DNA from: Acuticoccus sediminis
Lineage (GTDB): Bacteria > Pseudomonadota > Alphaproteobacteria > Rhizobiales > Amorphaceae
Direction: 5' to 3'
Assembly (NCBI RefSeq): GCF_003258595.1
Contig: NZ_QHHQ01000006.1
Coordinates: 186,001-250,000 of the forward strand
DNA length: 64,000 nt
Part shown: in pieces, positions 27,821 through 36,912 of the stretch
Layout: each line of letters begins with the position of its first letter
Numbering within the stretch: position 1 is the first letter of the stretch
The notes under the pieces: generated by a model
Databases searched by the model: none
The model's input: only the letters and a program-made list of their open reading frames with translations
Told to the model about the DNA's origin: nothing
Position numbers and translations under genes: made by a program

Positions 27821-28771
27821 TCAGGGAAGGGCCTTGGCGGCCGCCTTGTCGCGCACCAGCTCGATGAGCAGGCGGTTGCGCGCCTCCATCATCGCGTCGA
27901 CGTCGCGGGAGGCGAGCTCCTCGGCGACGCCGTCGGCCAGGGCGTCGACCATCGCGGCGTCGAAGGTCGGGTTGCCGAGTTCGGCCCACATGTCCGTCGT
28001 CGCCTTGCCGAGCGGGCCCTCGAGCAGCCCCCTGATGCCGCCGGGGCCGCCGGAGAGGTGGATGTTGAGGAAGGGGCCGAGGAGCGCCCAGCGCAGGCCC
28101 GGACCGTGGGCGATCGCGGCGTCCACGTCCTCCACGCTGGCGATCCCGGACTGCACGATGTGGAACGCCTCCCGCCACAGTGCGATCTGCAACCGGTTGG
28201 AGACGTGGCCGCGCGCCTCCCGCTTCAGGTGGATGGGGTGCTTGCCGATCGCGCGGTAGAAGTCCATCGCGCGGGCCACGACCTCGGGCGCCGTCGCCGC
28301 GCCGCCGCCGACCTCCACCAGCGGGATGAGGTGCGGCGGGTTGAACGGGTGGGCGAGGATGACGCGCTCGGGGTGCCGGGCGCAGGCGTCCTGGAACTCG
28401 CTCACCATGATGGTGGACGTGCTCGTCGCGAGGATCGCGTGCTCGGGGGCGGCCTCGTCGAGCGCGGCGAAGAGCGTGCGCTTCATGTCGACCCGCTCGG
28501 GACCGTTCTCCTGGACGAGATCGGCACCCTCGGCGGCCTCCTCCGGCGAGGCGAAGAAGGTGAGCTTGCCGGGATCGGCGGTCGCCGCGAGGCCGATCTC
28601 GGTCAGCGCCGGCCAGTGTGCGGCGACCGCTGCGCGCAGTCGCTCCTCGGCGCCGTCGGCCGGGTCGGTCGCCGTCACCGTGAGGCCCTGCGCCAGGAAG
28701 TTGCTCACCCAGCTCGCTCCGATGACGCCGGTGCCGATCACCGCCACCCGTCCGATCGTACGCTCGCTCAT
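27821..28771 (-). CDS. 3-hydroxyacyl-CoA dehydrogenase family protein, NAD-binding
   Basis: A 316-residue dehydrogenase. Residues 8-35 form the Rossmann motif (AVIGTGVIGASW), and the catalytic region is LAHPFNPPHLIPLVEV with the active-site His, followed by a helical C-terminal domain. It resembles the L-carnitine dehydrogenase/3-hydroxybutyryl-CoA dehydrogenase group, so the substrate could be a 3-hydroxyacyl-CoA or a free 3-hydroxy acid. It is the first gene of the operon with the crotonase and the amidohydrolase. ATG at 28,771 follows GGAGGACGGAG-like sequence. Confidence 0.87.
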   Translation of the reverse strand: MSERTIGRVAVIGTGVIGASWVSNFLAQGLTVTATDPADGAEERLRAAVAAHWPALTEIGLAATADPGKLTFFASPEEAAEGADLVQENGPERVDMKRTLFAALDEAAPEHAILATSTSTIMVSEFQDACARHPERVILAHPFNPPHLIPLVEVGGGAATAPEVVARAMDFYRAIGKHPIHLKREARGHVSNRLQIALWREAFHIVQSGIASVEDVDAAIAHGPGLRWALLGPFLNIHLSGGPGGIRGLLEGPLGKATTDMWAELGNPTFDAAMVDALADGVAEELASRDVDAMMEARNRLLIELVRDKAAAKALP

Positions 28772-28864
28772 CTCCGTCCTCCCAACGTCGTCCTTTTGCG
28801 AAACTCCATACCACCAAGCGCGGCGGTGCAAACCAACCCCCGGCTGCGGCCGGCGCGAGGCGCA

Positions 28865-28894
28865 AACGAAAACGGGCCCCGCGTGGGGGCCCGT
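28865..28894 (-). terminator. Rho-independent terminator after the lactonase gene
   Basis: A perfect 9-base stem ACGGGCCCC/GGGGCCCGT (28,872-28,880 and 28,886-28,894) with a 5-base loop is followed on the minus strand by TTTTCGTTTG. It lies directly downstream of the exported lactonase gene and closes the proposed mevalonate operon. Confidence 0.8.
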
Positions 28895-28918
28895 CACGTC
28901 TCGATCCGCCGCCGGCGG

Positions 28919-29950
28919 TCAGTCCTGGTAGGCGTAGGGCGTGGAGGCCGGCGCGAGCGCCTTGGCGTGGAAGATCGTCGAACCTTCGCCGCCGTCCCAG
29001 TCGTTGGTGAAGATGTACATGTCGTCGGTGCCCGGCTTGATCACCATCGACGTGGTGCGAAGGTTGTGCCCCTCGTCGCGGCCGGGGACGAGGATCTGGC
29101 CGATCGGGAAGCCGTTCTTGTTGAACACCATGATGCGCCCCTGCGTGTACATGGCGACGTAGACGTTGCCGTCCTGGTCGGTGCGCAGCGAATCGGGCGC
29201 CGGGCCGGTGAACTGGTAGGCGACCACGGCGCCGAACGGGGCGACGGTGGTGGCGTTCGCCAGGCTCACCTTGTGGAGCCGGCCCTTGGCGAGCTCGGTG
29301 AACCAGAGCGTCTTGCCGTCCGGGCTGAGGCCGATGCCGTTGCCGATGGCGACGTTCGGGATCACCTGAACCGGCTCGCCGCCCTCGGGTCCGACGTAGT
29401 AGACGCCGCCGTCCGGCCGGGTGGAGCCGCCCTTGAAGTCGGTGAAGTAGAACCCGCCGTCCCTGTCGAACACGAGGTCGTCCGCGAGGTAGCCGGCGCT
29501 GCGCGGAACGATCTCCTCGACCGATGCGCCGTCCGGGGACACCTTCACGACGGAGCCCTCGTCGTCGAAGTTGCCGAGCTCGGCGACGTAGAGCGTTCCG
29601 TCCTTGTCGACCTCGATGCCGGCGGGGCGGAGCTCGTTCTTGCCGAGCACTTCGCTGAGCTGCATGTCCGGCGTCAGGCGGAAGATGCGCCCCTCGAACA
29701 CCTCGCAGAAGATGAGGTCGCCGTTGGGCGCGAACACCGGCCCTTCGAGCTGCATGCCGTCGTCGGAGACCTTGAACCACTCCTTCGCGGTGATCGTCGG
29801 CAGGCTCTTCTCGGCGGGCGGGATCGGCACCGGGCTCTTCATGTCCGCGGTGACGGGGAGGGCGGGAACGTCGCCGTCAGCGGTTTGAGCGTGGGCGGCG
29901 AGGGCTGGCGCGAGGCACAGGGCCGCGATCGCACAGAGGGTGCGTTTCAT
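28919..29950 (-). CDS. Exported SMP-30/Drp35-like lactonase, candidate mevalonolactonase
   Basis: A 343-residue six-bladed propeller with a clear Sec signal peptide (KRTLCAIAALCLAPALAAHAQ), so it should be periplasmic. Metal-site landmarks of the SMP-30/gluconolactonase/Drp35 family are LEGPVFAPNGDLIFCE, LADDLVFDRDGGFYF, GNGIGLSPDGKTLWF and the later PDSLRTDQDGNVYV. Family members hydrolyse lactones in a Ca2+- or Zn2+-dependent manner. It is the last gene before a terminator and follows a TRAP importer by 113 bases on the same strand, downstream of HMG-CoA reductase. I infer that it may open mevalonolactone outside the membrane before uptake. The reaction is not proven by sequence. Confidence 0.82.
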   Translation of the reverse strand: MKRTLCAIAALCLAPALAAHAQTADGDVPALPVTADMKSPVPIPPAEKSLPTITAKEWFKVSDDGMQLEGPVFAPNGDLIFCEVFEGRIFRLTPDMQLSEVLGKNELRPAGIEVDKDGTLYVAELGNFDDEGSVVKVSPDGASVEEIVPRSAGYLADDLVFDRDGGFYFTDFKGGSTRPDGGVYYVGPEGGEPVQVIPNVAIGNGIGLSPDGKTLWFTELAKGRLHKVSLANATTVAPFGAVVAYQFTGPAPDSLRTDQDGNVYVAMYTQGRIMVFNKNGFPIGQILVPGRDEGHNLRTTSMVIKPGTDDMYIFTNDWDGGEGSTIFHAKALAPASTPYAYQD

Positions 29951-30063
29951 CACTTTCCTCCAGGTGTTTGTTGTTGGCTCGGGTGGCGGTCGCACGCGGG
30001 GCGCGGCCACCTCTGCGTCGGCAACTGGCGGGTCCGCCGGCGCGTGGCCGGCGGACCGTCGCG

Positions 30064-31377
30064 CTAGTTGACCATCAGTGCCGGCAGGAAGGTCGCAAGC
30101 TTGGGGAAGGCGACCAGGATCAAGAGGCCGACGAACTGAAGAAGGAAGAACGGCAGGATACCGCGATACACCGTCGCCATCGTGAGCTGAGGCGGCAGCG
30201 TGGCCTTGATGTAGAAGAGCGTGTAGCCGAACGGCGGCGAGATGTAGCCCATCTGGATCGTCATCGCGAAGAGGACGCCGAACCACACCTGATCGAAGCC
30301 GAGGCTGTGAACCACCGGCAGGAAGACCGGCACCGTGAGCAGGATGATGCCGATCTCGTCGAGCACGGTGCCCAGGAAGATGAGGATCAGCATCATCGCC
30401 GCGAGCACCAGGTAGGGGCTCACTTCGAGACCCTCGATCGCGCCGAGCAGCGCGTCGGCACCGCCGAGCGAGGTGAAGATCGCGACGTACGCCTTCGCGC
30501 CCACCGTGATCCAGAGGATCATCGAGGTGGCCTTCAGCGTCTCCATCGACGCGTCCGTCAGCATCGACAGGCGCAGCTTGCCCCGCAGCGCCGCCGCCAG
30601 CGCCGCGCCGGCGACACCGACGGCCGCCGCCTCGGTCGGCGTCGCGATGCCGAAGAAGATCGACCCCAGCACCATCACGATGATTGCCGTCGGCAGGATC
30701 AGCGTCGTCAGCACGCCGAGCTTCTTGCGCCAGGTGACGTCCGGCATGTCGGCAGGCGCGGGCGCCTTCGTCGGGTCCAGCCAGGCGGAGATGAGGATGT
30801 AGCCGGTGTAGAGGGTGGCGAGCAGGATGCCCGGAACGATGCCGGCGATCAGCATGGTGCCGATCGAGACCTGCGCGGTCACCGCGTAGACGATCGTCAG
30901 GATCGATGGCGGGATCAGGATGCCGAGCGTGCCCGAGGCGCAGATGGTGCCGGTGGCGAGCTTCGGATCGTAGCCGCGCCGCAGCATCTCCGGCAGCGCG
31001 AGGATGCCCATCGCCGTCACCGCCGCGCCGACGACGCCGGTCATCGCCGCCATGACGACGCAGATGACGACGGTGCCCACCGCGAGACCGCCGCGCAGGC
31101 GGCCGAACCACATCTCCATCGCCCGGTAGAGATCCTCGATCACGCCGGAGCGCTGCAACAGGATCGCCATGAAGATGTAGAGCGGGATGGCGAGCAGGGA
31201 CTCCGACCGCATCGTGTCGAAGATCTGCAGGACGACGATGATGAGGGCGTTCGGGTCCCAGAAGAGGACGATGAAGAGGATCGACAGGCCGCCGAGGACG
31301 AAGGCGACCGGAAGGCCGGTCAGGAGGAAGATGGCGAGTCCTGCGAACATCGCCACCAGGATGACGTTAGGGCTCAC
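30064..31377 (-). CDS. dctM: TRAP transporter large permease (DctM family), proposed mevalonate importer
   Basis: A 437-residue membrane protein with about twelve segments. Hallmarks are CASGTLGILIPPSILTIVYA, PTEAAAVGVAG and YISPPFGYTLFYIK. It shares a four-base overlap with the upstream dctQ gene and is the transport channel of the TRAP importer encoded next to HMG-CoA reductase. Substrate assignment rests on context only. Confidence 0.9.
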   Translation of the reverse strand: MSPNVILVAMFAGLAIFLLTGLPVAFVLGGLSILFIVLFWDPNALIIVVLQIFDTMRSESLLAIPLYIFMAILLQRSGVIEDLYRAMEMWFGRLRGGLAVGTVVICVVMAAMTGVVGAAVTAMGILALPEMLRRGYDPKLATGTICASGTLGILIPPSILTIVYAVTAQVSIGTMLIAGIVPGILLATLYTGYILISAWLDPTKAPAPADMPDVTWRKKLGVLTTLILPTAIIVMVLGSIFFGIATPTEAAAVGVAGAALAAALRGKLRLSMLTDASMETLKATSMILWITVGAKAYVAIFTSLGGADALLGAIEGLEVSPYLVLAAMMLILIFLGTVLDEIGIILLTVPVFLPVVHSLGFDQVWFGVLFAMTIQMGYISPPFGYTLFYIKATLPPQLTMATVYRGILPFFLLQFVGLLILVAFPKLATFLPALMVN

Positions 31378-31913
31378 AGGGCCTCCGGCGCGTTGGCATC
31401 GTTTTCGAGCGCGTCAGTGTCGCCGAAGAGCACGCGCAGCCATTCGACCAGCGCCTGCAGGAAGAGTAGCACGAGCGAGAGCGGGATCACGAACTTCACC
31501 GGCCAGATGGGCGGGTTCCAGGTGGTGAACGACGTCTCGCCCAGCTCCCAGGACTGCACCGCGAACGGCCAGGCGTAGTAGAGAAGGATCAGCGCGAACG
31601 CCCCGATGATCGGGAAGTTCACGATGTCGAAGGCCCGGTTGAGCCACTGGGGCGCCGAGTGGCGCACCAGATCGAGGTTCACGTGACCTTTGATGTGGAG
31701 GAGGTACGGCCCGCCCAGAAGGAAGAACGGGCCGAACAGCAGCGTGGCAAGCTCCAGCCCCCAGCTCGACGGCGCGCCGAACCCGTACCGGGCCACGACC
31801 GCGTAAAGCATCACTGGCACGATCACGAGCATCAAGAGGCTCGCGAGCTTGTAGAACAGCCAGTTGACGTTCGTCACGGCCGTGGCGAAAGCGCTGATGA
31901 CTTGGGGCATCAC
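31374..31913 (-). CDS. dctQ: TRAP transporter small permease (DctQ family)
   Basis: A 179-residue small subunit with four hydrophobic segments: YKLASLLMLVIVPVMLYAVV, LLFGPFFLLGGPYLL, VNFPIIGAFALILLYYAW and FVIPLSLVLLFLQALVEWL. Both the length and the LLHIKGHVNLDLV loop after the second segment are typical of the family. It is 31 bases downstream of the binding-protein gene and overlaps dctM by four bases. Confidence 0.88.
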   Translation of the reverse strand: MMPQVISAFATAVTNVNWLFYKLASLLMLVIVPVMLYAVVARYGFGAPSSWGLELATLLFGPFFLLGGPYLLHIKGHVNLDLVRHSAPQWLNRAFDIVNFPIIGAFALILLYYAWPFAVQSWELGETSFTTWNPPIWPVKFVIPLSLVLLFLQALVEWLRVLFGDTDALENDANAPEAL

Positions 31914-31944
31914 ATGAGCCTTGCTGGAAGAAGACGGGGCGGCG

Positions 31945-32991
31945 TTAGCCGAGGAGCCCCATCTCCTCCATCAGAGCGACCTGGGAGTCGAGGATCTTCT
32001 TGGCGAGCGCGTTGCCCTTCGTGGCCTGCTCCCAGAGCTCCTTGGCCTTCGGGCGCGACGCGACGACGTCCTCGTTCGACAGCTCGAGCACCTCGACGCC
32101 CTGCTCCTTGAACGCGGCGAGGGCGCTCTCGTCGGTCTTCACCTTGTTCTGCTCGTAGGACTCGGCCGTCTCCTTGGCCGCCTCGGCGAGTGCGTCGGCG
32201 AAGCCGTCCGGCAGCTGCTTCAGCGCCGCGGCGTTGGCGACGTAGGAGGTCGACGTCGTCGGCTGGTGGACACCCGGCAGGATGATGAACTTCGCCACCT
32301 CGCCGAGACCGGCGTCGAGGTTGGCCTGCAGGTCACCGCGGTCGGCGATGTCGATCAGGCCCTTGTCGAGCGCGGAGTAGACCTCGGAGGTCGGCAGCGG
32401 CGACACCTTCACGCCGAAGCCGGACATGACGGCCGAGGCGAGACCCACGAAGCGGCCGTTCTTGCCGGCGAACTGCGAGATCTCGGTGATGCGGACCTTG
32501 GAGTGGATCGGCTCCTGGCCATAGACGGACGGGGCGATGTAGGAGAGGCCGGCCGGAGCGTAGGCTTCCTTGGCCATCTCGATGCCGCCGTGGTCGTAGA
32601 ACCAAGAATTGTACTGCGCCGCCTCGGGGAAGCCGAAGGGGATCGTCGAGGTGAAGGCCAGCGCCGGGATCTTGCCGGCCTCGTAGCCGTCGAAGGTCTT
32701 CATCATCTGGAAGGCGCCGCCGCGAACCGCGTCGAAGGCCTGCGCCGGGGGGACGATCTGGCCGGCCGAGAAGAGCTGGATCTCGAAGTCGCCGCCCGTC
32801 TTCTCGCCGACGAGGGTCACGAAGTCCTCTTCGAACTGGAGCGGGGTCGTGCCGCCGTCCCACAGCGCCTGCATGCGCCACTTGACCTTCTGGCCCTGCG
32901 CGATGGCGGGGGCGGCGAGCGGGCCGGCCGCGGCCATGACGGCGGCGCCACCGGCGAGCTTCACGAGCGTGCGGCGATTGATATTCGTCAT
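31945..32991 (-). CDS. dctP: TRAP substrate-binding protein (DctP family), proposed mevalonate receptor
   Basis: A 348-residue receptor with a twin-arginine-type leader (NRRTLVKLAGGAAVMAAAGP), so it may be exported folded by Tat. The mature start is KVKWRMQALWDGGTTPLQFEE. A YGQEPIHSKVRITEISQFAG segment corresponds to the ligand-pocket hinge, and the conserved carboxylate-binding Arg occurs in the following region (GKNGRFVGLAS). It starts 208 bases after HMG-CoA reductase, possibly with its own promoter. Mevalonate-binding TRAP receptors near HMG-CoA reductase genes have, as I recall, been reported in other alphaproteobacteria, which supports the assignment. Confidence 0.85.
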   Translation of the reverse strand: MTNINRRTLVKLAGGAAVMAAAGPLAAPAIAQGQKVKWRMQALWDGGTTPLQFEEDFVTLVGEKTGGDFEIQLFSAGQIVPPAQAFDAVRGGAFQMMKTFDGYEAGKIPALAFTSTIPFGFPEAAQYNSWFYDHGGIEMAKEAYAPAGLSYIAPSVYGQEPIHSKVRITEISQFAGKNGRFVGLASAVMSGFGVKVSPLPTSEVYSALDKGLIDIADRGDLQANLDAGLGEVAKFIILPGVHQPTTSTSYVANAAALKQLPDGFADALAEAAKETAESYEQNKVKTDESALAAFKEQGVEVLELSNEDVVASRPKAKELWEQATKGNALAKKILDSQVALMEEMGLLG

Positions 32992-33199
32992 TCTATCGTC
33001 CTCCCTGAGGATCTCTTTTGAGAATCGGGTCTTGCTGGAATTCGCAACTGATTGGGCAATTGCATAGGTCGAGAGTGGAGACCCTCGACCTTTTCGTCGC
33101 GGTTGGGGACGGAATTGTCGCGGCTGGCAAAGGACTTAACGCACCAACGCGACACGTCCTGGCGGCCGCGCCGGGCGCGGCCGTTCCGGGACGCAGCGC

Positions 33200-34492
33200 T
33201 TAGCGCGACTGCTCCAGAAGCTCGCGCGCCTTGTCGGTGCGCACGTCGCCGAGGCGGGCGAGTTCGGCCGCGATCCGCTCGATGTCGGCACCCGTGGCAC
33301 CGGCCGCGATGGCGATGTTGCGGGCGTGCAGCGCCATGTGGCCGCGCTGGATGCCTTCCGTCGCGAGCGCGCGAAGGGCGGCCATGTTCTGCGCGAGGCC
33401 GACCGCGACGATGATCTCACCGAGGTGCGACGCGCTCTTGACGTTCATGACGCGCAGCGCCGCCTGGGCCGCCGGATGCGTCTTCGTGGCACCGCCGACG
33501 AGGCCGACGGCCATCGGCATCTCGAGCGTGCCGACGAGACGGCCTTCCTTGTCCTCTTCCCACGTCGTCAGCGAGGTGTACTGACCCGAGCGTGCGGCGT
33601 AGGCGTGGGCACCCGCCTCGATGGCACGCCAGTCGTTGCCGGTCGCGACCACCACCGGGTCGACGCCGTTCATGATGCCCTTGTTGTGCGTCGCGGCACG
33701 GTAGGGATCGATCCGGGCGAACTCGTAGGCGTCGAGGATGCCGTCCATGATGCGGCGGCCGGAGAACTCCTTCGTCGCCAGCGACTGCTCGGTCAGCGTG
33801 ACCGTGGCACGGGAGAGGCGCAGGTCGGCCAGGTTGGACAGGATGCGCAGACGCACCGAGCCGCCCGTCACCTCCTCAACGATCGGGGCGACCGCTTCGG
33901 CCATCGTGTTGACGGCGTTGGCGCCCATCGCGTCGCGCACGTCGACGAGGAGGTGCATGACCACCATCGGACCGCGGCGCGACTCGGGGAAGACGTGGAC
34001 TTCGATGTCCTTGCAGCCGCCGCCGAGCTTCACCAGGAAGGCGTCGCGCGAGTTGGCCGTCTCGATGATCCGCTCCTTCGCGCCGAGGATGCGCGAGCGG
34101 GCACCGAAGGGGTCGGTGACGCCGATCACCTGCACCTGCGCGCGCATGACCGGCAGCGTGGAGGAGGTGACGAAGCCGCCGTTGTCGCGCGCGATACGCG
34201 CCATGTACGACGCGGCCGCGACCACCGACGGCTCCTCGACGGCCATCGGGATGAGGATGTCGTCGCCGTTGATGGTGAAGTTCGTCGCAACGCCCATCGG
34301 CATCTCGAAGATGCCGATCACGTTCTCGATCATGCCGTTCGCACGCTCGACGGTGAGAACGCCCTGGCCCGCGAGCGCGGCGCTGTCACCCTGCGACAGG
34401 CCGGTGGCGGTCGCGAGCTGATCGAGGCGCTCATTGGGGGCCTTGTTGCGGTACCCCTCCAAACGCGAGCTTATTTTTTGAGCCTGATCCAT
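33200..34492 (-). CDS. mvaA: Class II hydroxymethylglutaryl-CoA reductase
   Basis: A 430-residue soluble enzyme, the size of degradative Pseudomonas mevalonii HMG-CoA reductase. Active-site signatures are present: [14 protein letters not shown] (Glu), [11 protein letters not shown] (Lys), [16 protein letters not shown] (Asp) and [11 protein letters not shown] (His), with [13 protein letters not shown] for substrate binding. No membrane domain is present. With an importer and HMG-CoA lyase adjacent and no mevalonate kinase, it probably runs oxidatively, turning mevalonate and CoA into HMG-CoA with NAD+. ATG at 34,492 follows GGAAAGG; the in-frame extension to 34,561 lacks conserved residues. 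It is the first gene of the minus-strand operon. Confidence 0.93.
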   Translation of the reverse strand: MDQAQKISSRLEGYRNKAPNERLDQLATATGLSQGDSAALAGQGVLTVERANGMIENVIGIFEMPMGVATNFTINGDDILIPMAVEEPSVVAAASYMARIARDNGGFVTSSTLPVMRAQVQVIGVTDPFGARSRILGAKERIIETANSRDAFLVKLGGGCKDIEVHVFPESRRGPMVVMHLLVDVRDAMGANAVNTMAEAVAPIVEEVTGGSVRLRILSNLADLRLSRATVTLTEQSLATKEFSGRRIMDGILDAYEFARIDPYRAATHNKGIMNGVDPVVVATGNDWRAIEAGAHAYAARSGQYTSLTTWEEDKEGRLVGTLEMPMAVGLVGGATKTHPAAQAALRVMNVKSASHLGEIIVAVGLAQNMAALRALATEGIQRGHMALHARNIAIAAGATGADIERIAAELARLGDVRTDKARELLEQSR

Positions 34493-34550
34493 TGCGCCTT
34501 TCCAGTCCGTCTCTTGCGCGCTTCTTCCAAGTGTTGTCTGCTTACCTAAC

Positions 34551-34615
34551 GGGACAATCAAGGGACAGTTGGTCAGTTAACTGGCGCGACTGTGCCAGTT
34601 AATAAATGGGACAAT
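34551..34615. promoter_or_regulatory. Repeat-rich divergent control region of the mevalonate locus
   Basis: Three copies of GGGACAAT/GT lie at 34,551-34,558, 34,562-34,569 (GGGACAGT, 11 bases apart) and 34,608-34,615. Between them is a perfect 9-base inverted repeat TTAACTGGC/GCCAGTTAA (34,577-34,585 and 34,594-34,602), overlapping a CAGTTAACTG palindrome at 34,574-34,583. The region is AT-richer than its surroundings and separates HMG-CoA reductase from the MocR regulator gene, so it is the likely MocR binding site. MocR proteins often use direct plus inverted repeats. Confidence 0.6.
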
Positions 34616-34618
34616 TTG

Positions 34619-36001
34619 GTGAGGGGACGGCCTGCATCGCGTGTCGATGCCGTGGTAGATGCAGTCGGAGCGCGGCTTCGAAGCGAGTCATGGAGCGTCG
34701 GGCAGCGCCTGCCGTCCATCCGAAAGGCGGCGCTCGACCATGGTGTGTCAAAAAATACCATGGCCGAAGCCTATGACAGGTTGGTCGCAGCCGGCCTCCT
34801 CGAGGTCCGGGCAGGGTCGGGCTATTATGTGGTCCGCAGGGACAGGGTGCCCGTTACGTCGGCACCGCAGCCTCATGTCAGTGCAGCCGTCGACCTCGTC
34901 TCGCTCCTGCGCGAACAGCTCGACAAGAGCTACGCCGTGCGCCCCGGCGACGGCCGCCCGCCGGCCTCCTGGATGGAAGGCTCGGAGCTGCGCCGCTGGT
35001 TCACGGCGAGCCGCGCCGTGGAGGGCGCCGACACCTTCGGCTACGGCTCCTCATACGGCCTCGCGGCCCTGCGCGAGCGGCTGCGCGTCATGCTGCTGGA
35101 GCGCTCGATCAGCGCCGCGGAGGACGGTGTCCTCCTGACCCACGGCGCCAACCACGCCCTCGACCTCATCATCCGCCACTTCCTGCGGCCGGGCGACACC
35201 GTGCTGGTGGACGACCCCGGCTATTACCCGCTGTTCGGCAAGCTCGCCCTCGCCGGGATCCGGATGGAGGGGGTGAAGCGCAACGAGGACGGGCCGGACG
35301 TCGAGGAGCTGAACGCCAAGCTCGCCCTCGGGCCCAAGGCCTTCTTCACCCAGAGCCAGGCGCACAACCCGACCGGATCCTCCCTCGCTCCGTCCGTCGC
35401 CTTCTCGATCCTCCAGGCCGCCGAGCGGTCCGGGATGATCATCGTCGAGAACGACGCCTTCGCCGACATCGTCGCGCCGACGCTTACCCGCCTCGCCGCG
35501 CTCGACCAGCTCCAGCGCGTCCTCTACGTCGGCACCTTCTCCAAGACGCTGTCGGCGAGCCTGCGCTGCGGCTTCGTCGCCGGCTCGCCGCCGGTCATCT
35601 CCGCGCTGCGCGACATCAAGATGCTGACGACGGTGGCGAGCTCGGACTACGTCGAGGCCTTCGTCCTTGGCCTCATCGAGCGCGGCCACTACCTGAGGCA
35701 CCTGCGCCGACTGCGCGCGCGCATCGAGAAGTCCCACCTCAAGACCCTGACCGCGCTGGAGGGGGCCGGCCTCAGCGTGAAGGCGCCGAAGGTTCCCGGC
35801 TTCTACGTCTGGGCCGAATTGCCGCCACGGGTGGACGAAATGGAACTCGTGAAGGCCGCCGCCGAACGCAGCATCTTCCTCGCGCCCGGAAGCCTCTTCC
35901 GGCCCAACCGCATCCCCCTCGAGCGCGGCGCCATCCGCGTCAACGTCGCCTACGGCGCCGACCAGCGCCTCATCGACTTCCTCAAATCCGCACTTCGCTG
36001 A
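34619..36001 (+). CDS. MocR-type PLP-dependent transcriptional regulator
   Basis: A 460-residue GntR/aminotransferase fusion. Residues about 5-75 form a winged helix (VGQRLPSIRKAALDHGVSK), then a linker, then a type I aminotransferase-like domain with the PLP-lysine region GTFSKTLSASLRCGF and the AHNPTGSSL and VDDPGYYPLF segments. It probably binds PLP plus an effector rather than transaminating. GTG at 34,619 is preferred because the proposed operators extend to 34,615; GTG at 34,592 or TTG at 34,616 are alternatives. It is divergent from HMG-CoA reductase and 14 bases before HMG-CoA lyase, making it the likely regulator of mevalonate use. Confidence 0.88.
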   Translation: MRGRPASRVDAVVDAVGARLRSESWSVGQRLPSIRKAALDHGVSKNTMAEAYDRLVAAGLLEVRAGSGYYVVRRDRVPVTSAPQPHVSAAVDLVSLLREQLDKSYAVRPGDGRPPASWMEGSELRRWFTASRAVEGADTFGYGSSYGLAALRERLRVMLLERSISAAEDGVLLTHGANHALDLIIRHFLRPGDTVLVDDPGYYPLFGKLALAGIRMEGVKRNEDGPDVEELNAKLALGPKAFFTQSQAHNPTGSSLAPSVAFSILQAAERSGMIIVENDAFADIVAPTLTRLAALDQLQRVLYVGTFSKTLSASLRCGFVAGSPPVISALRDIKMLTTVASSDYVEAFVLGLIERGHYLRHLRRLRARIEKSHLKTLTALEGAGLSVKAPKVPGFYVWAELPPRVDEMELVKAAAERSIFLAPGSLFRPNRIPLERGAIRVNVAYGADQRLIDFLKSALR

Positions 36002-36015
36002 ACCCGGAGCTACCC

Positions 36016-36912
36016 ATGCCTCTTCCCGACCGCGTCACCATCGTTGAGGTCGGCCCGCGCGACGGCCTGCAGAACGAGAAGGCCGTCGTCCCCGCCGCCA
36101 CGAAGGCGGAGCTGATCGACCGCCTCGCGGAGGCGGGCTGTACGGTCATCGAGGCCGGCGCGTTCGTCTCCCCCAAATGGGTGCCGCAGATGGCCGGCAC
36201 CCCCGAGGTGCTCGCCGCGATCCACAGGAAGCCCGGCGTGCGCTACCCCGTCCTGGTGCCGAACCTCAAGGGGCTGGAGGCGGCCATCGCCGCCCGGTGT
36301 GACGAGGTCGCCGTCTTCGCCAGCGCCTCCGAGGCATTCAGCCAGAAGAACATCAACTGCTCCATCGCCGAGAGCCTCGAACGCTTCGAGCCGGTGATGG
36401 AGCGCGCCCGCGAGGCCGGCGTGAAGGTCCGCGGCTACGTCTCGTGCGTCCTCGGCTGCCCCTACCAGGGGGACGTCCCGGTCGGCGACGTCGCCGCGGT
36501 CTCCAGGCGCCTCCACGAGATGGGTTGCTTCGAGGTCTCGCTCGGCGACACGATCGGCCGGGGGACGCCGGGCGCGGCGCGGGCGATGACGGCGGCTGTC
36601 GCCGAGGTGGTGCCGGTCGGGGCGCTCGCGCTCCATTTCCACGACACCTACGGCCAGGCTCTCGCCAACATCCACGCCTGCCTCGAACTCGGTATCTCGG
36701 TCCTCGACTCGGCGGTCGGCGGCGTCGGCGGCTGCCCCTACGCCAAGGGAGCCACAGGGAACGTCGCGACCGAGGACCTCGTCTACATGCTCCACGGCAT
36801 GGGCATCCCGACCGGCATCAACCTTGCCGCACTCCTGGAAGTGTCCCGCTTCGTGAGCGACGCCATCGGCCGTCCCGTGCCGTCCCACCTTGCGGCGGCG
36901 ACGGCCGCCTGA
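36016..36912 (+). CDS. mvaB: Hydroxymethylglutaryl-CoA lyase
   Basis: A 298-residue TIM-barrel aldolase of the HMG-CoA lyase/DRE-TIM group. It has VEVGPRDGLQNEK (catalytic Arg and metal Asp), HFHDTYGQALANI (metal His) and the signature GGVGGCPYAKGATGNVATED with the catalytic Cys. It cleaves HMG-CoA to acetoacetate and acetyl-CoA. It lies 14 bases after the MocR regulator on the same strand, so the regulator and lyase form one operon opposite the reductase operon. Together with the reductase it makes a short mevalonate degradation route. Confidence 0.93.
   Translation: MPLPDRVTIVEVGPRDGLQNEKAVVPAATKAELIDRLAEAGCTVIEAGAFVSPKWVPQMAGTPEVLAAIHRKPGVRYPVLVPNLKGLEAAIAARCDEVAVFASASEAFSQKNINCSIAESLERFEPVMERAREAGVKVRGYVSCVLGCPYQGDVPVGDVAAVSRRLHEMGCFEVSLGDTIGRGTPGAARAMTAAVAEVVPVGALALHFHDTYGQALANIHACLELGISVLDSAVGGVGGCPYAKGATGNVATEDLVYMLHGMGIPTGINLAALLEVSRFVSDAIGRPVPSHLAAATAA

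Noticed and set aside
33200-34492. HMG-CoA reductase as part of isoprenoid synthesis
   Set aside because: No HMG-CoA synthase, mevalonate kinase or later mevalonate-pathway gene is nearby, the enzyme is class II, and a lyase and importer are adjacent, so degradation is more likely.
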